This document shows positions 45,601 through 57,600 of a DNA stretch of 64,000 nt, in pieces. The DNA comes from Pseudoalteromonas peptidolytica (GTDB lineage Bacteria; Pseudomonadota; Gammaproteobacteria; Enterobacterales; Alteromonadaceae): the NCBI RefSeq assembly GCF_012641745.1, contig NZ_WEHZ01000014.1, positions 62,001-126,000 of the forward strand. The letters run 5' to 3'. Numbering within the stretch: the stretch's first letter is position 1; each line of letters opens with the position of its first letter. Under the pieces are notes generated by a model. The model did not search any database. It had not been told where the DNA came from and saw only the letters and a list, made by a program, of their open reading frames with translations. The translations under genes and the position numbers were made by a program.

Positions 45601-48600
45601 CAAATATTTAAAATCCAAACTGCCTAGCTATATGGTACCAACACTGTTTGAGGAGCTTGAAAGTATCCCATTAACAGTAAACGGAAAAGTAGATAAAAAA
45701 TCGCTGCCGAAGCCAACACTTACAGGACAGAATCAGAGCCACTTTGAAGCACCACGTAACACCAATGAAAAGATACTCTGCGAAATTTGGCAAGAAATTT
45801 TGGGTCTTGAGAAAGTGGGGATCCATGATAATTTCTTTACTTGTGGCGGTGACTCAATTATTTCAATTCAACTGGTATCTAAAGCAAATCGACAAGGTAT
45901 TAGCATTAATACAAGGGATATATTTGAAGCACAAACAATCGCTGAACTTGCGAAGAAGTGTGCTGAAAATGATACGGTATCCGCTAGCAAGGTGAGTAGT
46001 GGTAAACTGACACTTCACCCAATCCAAGCTAATTTTTTCTCAACACAACATACAGATCACAATCACTTCCATCAATCCGCATGTTTGAGTGTACCAACAG
46101 ATTTTGATATTAAGTTTTTGGATGAATTTGTTTCAGCTTTATACCAACGACATGACGTGTTGAGGCTAACTTTTGCAAAGCAAGATGAGAAGTGGCAGGG
46201 TAAGTTTGCACACATGGATACTGACAAATTAAGTCAGGTAGTTAAGCAGGTAAACTTAGACACTCGTGATGGTGAGTTAGCAACGCGTTATGAAGAGATT
46301 GGCTTTGAGTTTAAATCATCATTTGATATTTCATCGGGGCCGCTCCTTAATATCGTGTATATTGATAGCCAAGAGCCTGAAAACAGACGCTTATTAATTA
46401 TTATCCATCACCTTATTGTGGATGGTGTCAGCTGGCGGATCTTATTAGAGGATTTGAATTCGGCTTATCAACAGTATTTGGCTGATGGCAGTGTGTCTCT
46501 TACAGCTAGTGGCACTTCTTACAAAGATTATGCGGCGATGTTAAGCAATCAAGATAGCCAGCAGCGCTTTGAATCAGAAAAGCAATACTGGCTACATCAA
46601 TTGCAAAATGGCGATCTAGTACTTCCATATCAAGATACTGGTTCCAGCGATACTTATGCAGATGCTGCAAATCAAGAGGTTGTTGTAGATGCTAAAACAA
46701 CACAGTCATTATTAGGTCAGAGCAATGCACCATTTAAAACCAAAGTGAACGAGTTGCTCCTAAGTGCGCTTGCACTTGCGTTTAACCGCTGGTGTGGTTC
46801 TACTGCGATCAATGTCACACTTGAAGGTCATGGGCGAGAAGAGTTTCATGAAAACGTGAGTTTGTCTCAAACAATGGGCTGGTTCACGAGTATGTATCCT
46901 GTCCTGCTTAGTCACCAAGATTGTAAAGCCAGTGGTGGACTTGGAAATCTTATTTGCTCAGTTAAAGAGCAGCTAAGAAAAGTACCAAATAATGGAATAG
47001 GTTTTGGTGCGCTTAGCTATATATTTGACGATCAAGATATTAAGCGTGCGTGTGAGCAACATGAAAATAGCATCTTATTTAACTACCTAGGACAATTTGA
47101 TCAACAAGCTGGTGAGCAAGCACTATTCAAAGGCGCAGGAGATTTTACCGGCGCAGATATTAGTGCCCAACATACTCGCAGTCATTTATTGGATATAAAT
47201 GGCATGGTGTTTAATGGCGAGTTGAAGTTCCAAGTAAACTATCATGCAGAAAAGTTCGATAATGCAGACATTAAGAAATTTTGTTCATTTTTCGAATCTG
47301 CACTGATGGAAGTATCGGCGTATTGTGAACAGCCTAATGTAGAAAGACTAACACCTGCGGATTTCCCTTTATGTCAATTGAGTCAAGGTGAATTAGATAC
47401 GCTACAGTCTCGTTATACCAATATCGCAGAGTTATATCCTGTAACTAGTATGCAAGCGGGATTGATTTATCATGGACTGTTAAATACTGAGAAAGATTCT
47501 TATATCAATCAGCTAAACATTGAGTTTAAAGGCAAGTTTGAGATAGAACTGTTTAAAAAAGCGTGGTTAGCCGTGATCCAGCGGCACAATATCTTAAGAA
47601 CGGCGTTTGTTGGGTTAGATCGTGAAACACCATTGCAGCTTGTATCTGAGTCAATTCAAATGGATTGGACACACCTAGATTGGAGTGCCAAAAGTGCAAC
47701 TGAGGTAGAACATGAATTCGCTGACTTGTTGCAAGAAGACAAACAGCAAGGGTTTGACTTTTCAGTTCCTGGACTCATGCGCTTTTTCACCATTAAGGTT
47801 AATGCAACTTGCTATAAGTTCGCATGGACTCATCATCACACACTGATTGATGGTTGGTCACAGCCAATTTTATTTGGTGAAGTTTTTAGTGCCTATCAGG
47901 CTTTTGCAGCTAATCAACTACCTGAGTTTGTTGGTGAAGCTAACTATAAAGAGTACATAAAGTGGTGTGTTGAGCAACCACTGGATGAAGCGAAGCAGTT
48001 TTGGTCTGAACATCTCAAAACACTAGAATCACCAACGCAACTGGGCATTGAGAAGAGAGAGGGTGATGACACCTCCGGAGCCATTGCTGAGCAGAGAAAA
48101 TCGTTAACCACAGATCTTACAAGCCAATTAAAGAAGGTTGCTGGCGAGGCACAAGTTACATTGAACACTTTGGTTCAAGCTGCTTGGGGTTATTTACTGC
48201 ATCGCTATAGTGGTAACGATGAAGTTATATTTGGTGAAACGGTTTCTGGGCGCAATGTTGAAGTCGATAACGTGGATAAAATGGTTGGTTTATTTATCAA
48301 GACGTTACCTTCAGTTGTGTCGTTCACAAATAACACTCGTGTCGATCAGTGGTTGAAAGAGCTGCATGAGAATCAGAACAAACGAGATAAATTCAGTTAC
48401 CTATCACTCACGCAAATTAAAGAATGTAGCCAATTTGATCCGATTGCACCGTTGTTTGATGTTGCAATGGTATTCGAAAACTATCCTATCGCGGATGCTC
48501 CTGAGCTTGGTCAGCAAGAGAGTGAGTTTGAAATCTCAGGCTTTAATGCAAAAGCACATGCACACTTTGGTATGAGTTTGATAGTCGCACCAGGCGAGGC

Positions 48601-51600
48601 TTTGACATTTGAATTAAATTATTCAGAGCAAAAATATGAAGCTCATTATGTTCAGACATTACTGGATCATCTTGAAACCGTTTTAGCAGGCATTGTAAAT
48701 AACTTAACAGCCAACGTCAGTGAGCTACCATTACTGACCGCAACTGAGCTGGATGCCGCGGTAATATCATCGGATAATGCCGCTGAAACTGTACCAGGAA
48801 TGACAGTTCACAGCTGGTTTGAACAACAAGTTGCACAGTACCCAACTCGTCCGGCTCTGCAGTTGCATGATGAGGTCATGAGCTATCAAGCTTTAAATAT
48901 CGCGGCAAATCGATTTGCCGGGTATCTACAAGCCCAGGGCGTTAATGCACAGAGTAAAGTCATTATTCACTGTGAACGTTCGTTTGAAATGATCGTTGCG
49001 GTTTTAGCCGTTTTAAAAGCGGGAGCATCGTATGTTCCTCTTGATGTATCTTACCCTGTTGAGCGCAAAGATTATGTGATTAATGATTCTGGAGCTGCAG
49101 TTATTATTACACACTCAGCGCTAGAGGAGACGTTACCGACTCATTCTTGTGATGTCGTTAGTGTCGATAATTTATCTGAATTAACTGCGGCCTATTCCGA
49201 GTGTAATACCGTCAGTGAACACACTGGTGCGACGCCAAATGACCTTGCATATGTTATTTATACATCTGGCTCGACTGGCAATCCAAAAGGTGTGTTGATT
49301 GAGCATGCGTCAATGTTAAATTTAGCTCGCCAACAGACTGGTTTGTTTGCAGTTGATCAGCAAAGCAGAGTGTTGCAGTTTGCATCGCTGAGCTTTGACG
49401 CCGCGGCATGGGAACTACTCATGGCATTATGCAATGGTGCTTGCTTGTGCTTGATTGACGCTCACACATTGATGAATCCAGATCTAATGGCTCAATACCT
49501 TTCTGACCAAGAGATCACACATGCTACGCTGCCTCCGGCGCTGCTAGTAAACTTAGCCTCAGAGCAATTTAGTCAATTAGAAACTTTGATTGTGGCAGGT
49601 GAAGCCATATCAAAAGAGCAGGCAATCATTTGGTCAGAAGGACGGAAATTATTTAATGCCTACGGACCAACGGAGAATACAGTGTGTATTTCTGTTGGAG
49701 AAATTACCACTGATAATGTGCATATTGGACGCCCGATTGGTAATGTCGAGTGCTTTATTCTTGACGCATATCAAAGGCCAGTGCCTGCTGGTTGTGTCGG
49801 GGAACTATATGTTGGTGGCCGAGGTCTGGCGCGAAGCTATTTAAACTTACCTGAAGTAACCGCTGAGAAATTCCTGACACTTCCAACGAATGTGGTGGGA
49901 AGTAATACCGAGCGAGTATACCGAACCGGTGATTTAGTGAGGCTTAACCTTGAAGGTAATCTTGAGTTTATAGGAAGAGTTGATAGCCAAGTAAAAATAA
50001 GAGGCTTCAGAGTGGAGCTAGGTGAGATAGAGAGCGTTATTAACAGCTTCGATTTCATTGCAAATAGTGCTGTTCTCTTGGCACAGGGAGAATCACATGA
50101 CAATAGATTGATCGCCTTTATCGAGACGACTGAAGCGCTGACAAATGCAGCGGATGATGTATTCACCTTGTTGGAAGCTAAGTTACCGTCTTACATGCTG
50201 CCTTCAACTATTAATGTGCTTGAAGCATTGCCTTTAAACCATAATGGCAAAGTGGATCGTAAAGCCCTCAGTCAAAAAATACAAAGTGAACCGAGCACGC
50301 TGGAGTATGAAGCGCCAAAATTTGAAATTGAAGCACAATTGATAGCGCTGTGGCAAAGTTTGCTCAATAAGCGCAATATTGGGATAAAAGATAACTTCTT
50401 TAAGTTGGGTGGAAACTCTCTGTTAGCCATGCGGTTAAGAGAAAAAATTGTTCAAGAGTTGGAAATTGAGGTTTCAGTCACAGACATCTTTAACTACCCA
50501 ACGGTGGAGCAATTGGCAGGTTTCATTCTGCATGAGCACAAAGATAACCCATTAGTAAATACGGCGCTGATTCAGTTTACCGAAGAAGGTAGCGGCAATG
50601 TCCCAATCGCAGTTGTCGGTATGTCTACTCGCTTCGGTAACACACAAAACTTTGAGGAGTTTTGGTCGTTGCTTGAGTCAGGACATGAGGCTATTGAAGA
50701 GCTGACTGATGAGCAGCTACGAGCAGCAGGTATTTCAGAGAAGCTAATTGGTAACCCAGAGTATATTAGGAAAACTTTCCGTTTTCAGGGAATGGAAATG
50801 TTTGATGCGGAGTTCTTTGAATTTAGCGAACGTCAGGCTGAAATGACAGATCCACAACACCGAGTGCTGTTGGAGTGTGCATATGAAGCTATGGAAATAG
50901 CTGGATACCCAAGTGAACCTGAATCAGGAAGTGTGGGTGTTTTTGTTGGCAAGAGCGACAATATTGGATGGATCCAAAAGATGATGTCGCAAAGTCATGG
51001 GCATAATGCCGTTGATGGCATGGAAGCGATGAAAGCATCATCGGGCGCTTTTTTATCGACTCAGCTTTCTTACAATCTGAACCTCACTGGACCGAGTGTT
51101 AATATCAATACTGCTTGCTCAACGTCACTTGTTGCAGTTCACCAAGCATGTAAAAGTATTCAAAATGGTGAATGCACGATGGCCTTAGCAGGAGGGGTTT
51201 CTATCTCAGCTATGGAGCCTGCAGGCTATGTTCATCAAGAAGGCTTTATCACCTCAAAAGATGGACATTGTCGCCCGTTTGATGAGAGCGCGAGTGGGAC
51301 ACGAGTAGGACAAGGTGCTGGTATGGTGTTACTAAAGCGCTTAGATCTTGCTATTGAGGACGGTGATACCATCTTCGCAGTCGTCAAAGGCTCGGCTATA
51401 AATAACGATGGGTCGCTAAAGCCTGGCTATACAGCACCGAGTGTTGAGGGGCAAGCTAAAGCAATTGCGAGTGCAATGACAGTGGCAGGTGTTGAACCCA
51501 GCACGATAGGTTTTGTTGAAGCGCATGGTACAGGTACTTATTTAGGAGATCCGATAGAGGTTCGAGCGCTTAACCGAGCATATAAGAGTGTTGCTGGCAA

Positions 51601-54600
51601 AGAACTAGATAAACAGTCGATAGCGCTAGGTACGCTCAAAGCCAATATCGGCCATTTGGATACAGCAGCTGGTGTAGCTGGATTTATACATGCCGTTTGT
51701 GCACTTAATTATAAGAAAATATCTCCAAATATTAATTTTAACAGCCCGAATCCTGAACTTGATCTACAGTCGACCCCATTCTATTTAGAGAATGAATTAC
51801 GCGAATGGAAAGGTGGTGTGGAGCCGAGAAGAGGTGCTGTAAGCTCCTTTGGAATTGGTGGAACGAATGCACATGTTATTTTGGAAGAGTTTGAGGGATC
51901 CGGTGAGGACAGAAGCCGTATGAAATATCACGTATTACCTTTATCAGCAAAATCTCCAGAGGCGTTAATTGCAAGTAAGGGGAGATTGTCTGCATACATC
52001 AATAGCCATGCGGATATTGATGTGGCGAATATGGCGTATACTTTGCAGCAAGGCAGAAAACCTTACCAGTATAGAGATGCGTTGGTCGTGACGTCGGCAT
52101 CTGAAGCGACTGAATTACTACAAACAACAGCTCAAAAAGTACATCGCGCAGCGTCTCGTGAGCTGACCTTTATGTTCCCAGGGCAAGGTGCACAATATAC
52201 CGGTATGCTACTGTCTCTATATCAGTCTAGTGATGAGTTTAAACAGCAACTAGACGAGTGTATCGCGCTATTTAATCCATACCTAGACAGTGACTTGTAC
52301 GCAGTCTGCTTTGACCCCGAAAAAGAAAGGTTATTAGATCAGACTAACTACACTCAAGCTGCGTTATTTAGTATTGAATACGCGTTAGCACGTCACCTTA
52401 TGACTCTTGGGATCAAACCGAGTGCGATGATAGGCCATAGTATAGGAGAGTACGTGGCTGCATGTCTTGCTGGTGTGTTCAGTCTAGAAGATGCGATTCA
52501 TATCGTAGCGAATCGTGGTAGGTTAATGCAGAGCATGCCAACAGGTAATATGGTGGCGATTAAATGTACGGCTCAGCAAGCTAATGAGATTGCGGCTCAG
52601 TTTAATTTATGTGTAGCTGCAACAAATGCAAAAGAGAGCATCGTGCTATCAGGCGACAGTGACTCTATCTCTCGTTGTCTAGCGTCTCTTGAAGCAAACT
52701 CGATTAAGTACAAGAAATTAAAAGGTGATAGAGCATTCCATTCGCGTCATACCCACTCAATCTTGATGGAGTTTAAGTCTGTTTTTGATGGCATTTCTCT
52801 ACACGCTCCTGCATTACCTTTTATTTCCAATGTGAGCGGCGACTGGATCACGCCGGATCAGGCTATGACAGCGCAATACTGGGTTGAGCAGCTTGCTGGG
52901 GAAGTGCGCTTTGCCAGTGGGATTGAAAGTTTGATAAATCGTTACCCAGAGCATGCACTATTAGAAGTTGGGCCTGGGAAAACGCTAGCGGGCTTGGTCT
53001 CAATGCATCTTCCTGAGCTAATAGAAAGTGTAGTACCTTTTGTGTCATTAGCGGATAACCATAGTGAAGGCGAAGAGCTAGTCGCCAATGTAATGGCTAA
53101 ACTTTGGTCAATTGGTGCTCATATTGATTGGTCAGTTTGCTATCGTGGTGAGAAAAGAAGACGCATTCCTTTGCCGACGTATGCGTTCCAGAGAAAGCGA
53201 TTTGAACCACAAATACGCCAAGAGATGCACAGTGCAATTACCAATCAAAACAATAAGCTAGACTTTAGTAAGTGGTTCTATGCACCAAATTGGCTGCGCA
53301 AGCCAAACCAGCCTAGCCAAGTAGATGGCCATAGATGTTTATATATTCATGATGCTAAGCATGATCCATCTCTACATATTGCGCAGTTAACAAGGGCAAA
53401 CGTAGAAGTTGTTCAAGCGATGGGTGCTCAAGCAACGAGGCAAATCAGTGATTCAACATTTGAGGTTAACTTAGCATCTGAGCAAGGAGTGGTTGCACTA
53501 TTCACGCTGCTAGAGGAACAGCACTTTGACCATATTGTCATGCCGCTGGGCTTTAGTACACAAACCAGTAGTGCGATGTTGTCCTATGAAGCACGTTTAC
53601 AAAACGACTTCTACCCTGCATTTTTCATGTTTAAAGCGCTTGCAGAAATTCACAGGTCAGACTTGAAAGTCACGCTGTTAACAGCTGAAGCATTTGAAGT
53701 CGTGGGTTATGAAAATAACAACGCAATTGCCGCGATGCTCCCTGCATTATGTAAGAGTGCAACTGCTGAGCTCGTGAATATTGATGCGGGTGTGGTAGAT
53801 ATAGAAAACACACAGGCTTCATTCAGTCATAGTTGGGTAGATGAATTAGGCCGCGTGTTCAGTAATGATAGAATTGTCGCGCTTAGAGGAAAAAATCGTT
53901 ATGTTGAGACCTACTCGCAGGTAGATGTTTCAAGTTCTGCGTCCAATCTTAGCCAAGTAAAAGAGAATGGTACTTATATCATTATTGGTGGATTAGGTGG
54001 GATGGGATTGGCGGTTGCAGAAGAGTTGGTTTCTAAGGCAAGTGTAAACCTTGTGCTCACAACAAGAACTCAATCTACAATTGCTGATTTACAGACAAGG
54101 CTTGAATCACAGGCATATCAGCGCTTACAAGACATTAATAATAGTGCGATGTCTTGCCAGATTAGCGCACTTGATGTCGCCGACAGTCAAGCATTTGAAG
54201 CCTTTGTTACTGATTGTATTGCGACAACAGGCACGATTGACGGGATTGTATACTGTGCGGGGGTGCCTGGCGCTGATAAGCCCATCGCTGAGTTAGATAT
54301 TGCAGAGTTACAAGCGGTTATGGCAAGTAAGGTCTCAGGGCTAATCAACCTAGAAATGGTAATTAAACGCCATGAATTGCAGCCTAACTTCATTACCTTG
54401 ATGTCCTCATTACAAACCGTGGTGGATACCCATAAAAACCGAGTTGATTATGGTGCTGCAAATAGTTTTGTTGATAACTTTATCGCGCAGCTATCTGAAA
54501 CAATACCTACGTGCCAAATCCAAGTAATTAATTGGAACACTTGGAGTGAATCGGGTATGGCTGTGAACGCCGTATCGGAGCAATCTTTGGAAGTTAACAT

Positions 54601-57600
54601 TGCTGAAAAAGTCGTAAATAGCATTTCTAATAGTGAAGGTCGAAGAGTTTTCGCAACGGCGTTAAATAGTGGCTATCAGCGTATTGCAATCTGTGCTACT
54701 GACTTATCAGAATTGAAAAATCTTGAAAAACAAGCTTTGAAAAAAGCACAGCCCAAGCAGGAACAACAACTAACCTCGGATGAGGCTGCCGAAATCTTTG
54801 ATAGTATATTGTTTGATATTCTTGGCTGTCAGGAAGTAGATTTGCGTCAGAATTTCCATGCGTTAGGCGGGGACTCTTTGGCTGCTATTCGCTTAAATGC
54901 GCAATTTGCAGAGCGCCTTGGCGTCGATATTTCGATGGCGGAGATCATGGAATCACAAAGCATGTTGTCTTTATTTGACAGCATAAACCAAAAGCTAGGT
55001 GACTCTGTACAGAAAAGGCAAACCATTGCGAGTGTGGAAAAGCTGTATGGCCCACTTACTTTTGCACAGCAACGCCTTTGGTTCATAGATGAAATGGAAG
55101 GTGGAAGCTCTGCATATAACCAAGCTTGGGCTATCAAATTAACAGGTGAGCTAAATACGGTTGCGATGGAAAATGCAATCAAGTCAGTGATTGAACGCCA
55201 CACAATCCTAAGAACAACGTATCATCAGGGTGATGAGGCCTTCCAACAAATTAATGAAAATTTCGAATTTGAGTTGGCATTAGTTGATATTAGCAATGTT
55301 AACAAAGCGCAGAGAGATGATGAAATCGAGCGCATAATTAATGAAGAGCAACGCCTACCATTTGTACTTTCTCAGGATCTCATGGTGAGGTCAAAGTTAC
55401 TTAGACTGGGACAAACAGAACATGTCTTGCTGTTTTCACAGCATCATATTTGTACTGATGGTTTTTCAATGAGTCGCTTATTTGAGGAGTTAAGCTTCTA
55501 CTATAATGGCTTCCTGAGTGATAATAAGCCGGCTTTACCAGCACTTCCTATTCAGTATATGGACTATGCTTACTGGCAGCGTGAACATATGCAAGGCGAG
55601 ACGTTTGCGGCTGAGCTTGAATCTGTGTGTGAAAGGTTGAGAGGTGCACCTCAGGTACATAGTCTTCCTTTAGATTTCCAGCGACCAAATCAACAGAGTT
55701 ATCGTGGTGATAAGTGGATCAGTAATCTAGACAATACGCTATCTAAAAAGCTCCATGCGCTGGCAAAATCGACAAATACGACCCTATTTATGGTGATGAA
55801 TAGTGCGCTTTCTATACTCATTTCAAAACTTGGGACAGAAAATGATGTAGTCATTGGTACTCCTGTAGCTAACAGAGGTGAGCAAGAGACCATGCCATTG
55901 ATTGGTTTTTTTGTGAACACAATGGCTATTCGTACGCAAGTTGATGTTGAGCAATCATTTACTGAACTACTGACACAGGTTAAAGAGGAATGCCTTCATA
56001 CATACGAAAATCAACATATTCCTTTTGAGTTAGTCGTTGAAAAAATTAACCCAGAGAGAAGCTTGGGATACCATCCTTTGGTACAAATTTTACTGGTTGT
56101 ACAAGATAAGAATGTGGGTGATCTACAGCTAAATAACCTTGATATTGAACGTATGTTACCTAGTGAAGCTTATAGTAAGTTTGACTTGAGTGTAAATGTG
56201 ACCGATCACGATGATGGTATAGAGGTTTGCTGGGAGTATGCGAAAGATTTGTTTGCTGAGTCTAGTATGGCACGTTTTACCAAACACTTTATCACTTTGT
56301 TAAATAATATTGTTGAAAATCAATCTCTCCCAATAGCTGAATTGTCTTTGATTAGCCCAGAAGAGCAAGTTGAGTTATTGTCTTTTGCCCAAGGTGAGGT
56401 GATAGAGCTATCTAAAGAGCCGACGATCCACGCCTTATTTGAACAGCAAGTCCAGAAAACACCAGAAGCGACTGCTGTGAGTTACGATGATGACACGCTA
56501 ACTTATACAGAACTTAATAACCGAGCGAACCAATTAGCGAGTTACTTGAAGCAAAAAGGTGTTGGGGAAAATAAATATGTGGCCCTGTACATGGATCGCT
56601 CCGTCGAGTTGGTGGTAGCAATTTGGGCTGTGTTAAAAGCTGGTGGTGCATATATTCCTTTGGATGTGTCAACGCCGAGTGAACGCTTAGCTACGATCCT
56701 GATGGATAGTCAGCCTGTCTGTATTTTGACTCAGCAGCATCTATATGACTTGGTCGCTCCATGCTCCGCTCTTCCAGTGATCGCGCTCAATGAGCAAAGT
56801 CTACAAGCTGAGCTTGTGAGTTATACTACTGTAAATCAGTCAATTAACTCTCAGTCACCAGATAGTTGTGCCTATGTTATTTATACCTCAGGCTCGACAG
56901 GCACACCAAAAGGCGTTGTTTGTACTCATAGAGGACTGATTAACCGTATTGATTGGATGCAAAATGAATTTAAATTGCATCAAAGTGATGTCGTGTTGCA
57001 AAAAACACCTTACAGTTTCGATGTATCTGTTTGGGAGTTTGTATGGCCTCTTACTTCGGGTGCTAAACTTGTCGTGATGCGACCAGAGGAACACAAAGAT
57101 CCAGAACAAATCCGTCAGTTAATTCAAGCAAAGCAAGTAACCACTTTACACTTTGTGCCCTCAATGCTGAATGCGATGTTAAGTGCTGATGCATGGCATG
57201 GATGTGATTCTGTTGCCCGTGTAATTTGTAGCGGAGAAGCTTTACCCATAGAACTGCAAAATACTTTCTATAGCAAAGCAAAACAGGCTTCATTACATAA
57301 TTTATATGGCCCAACAGAAGCATCGATAGATGTGAGCTTTTGGCACTGCCCGAATGATACATCGGCAAAGGCGGTTCCGATTGGTAAACCTATCCAAAAT
57401 ACGCAGCTGATCATTTTAGATGAGCATCAGCGACTTGTTCCTCACGGTGTGGTTGGTGAGCTGTATATTGGTGGTGTTGGTCTTGCGAGAGAGTACCTTA
57501 ACCGACCAGAATTAACGGCTTCGACCTTTATTGCTAATCCATATTCTAGCTTGAACACAGAGCGATTATATAAGTCAGGAGATCTTGCATATGTTAATCA

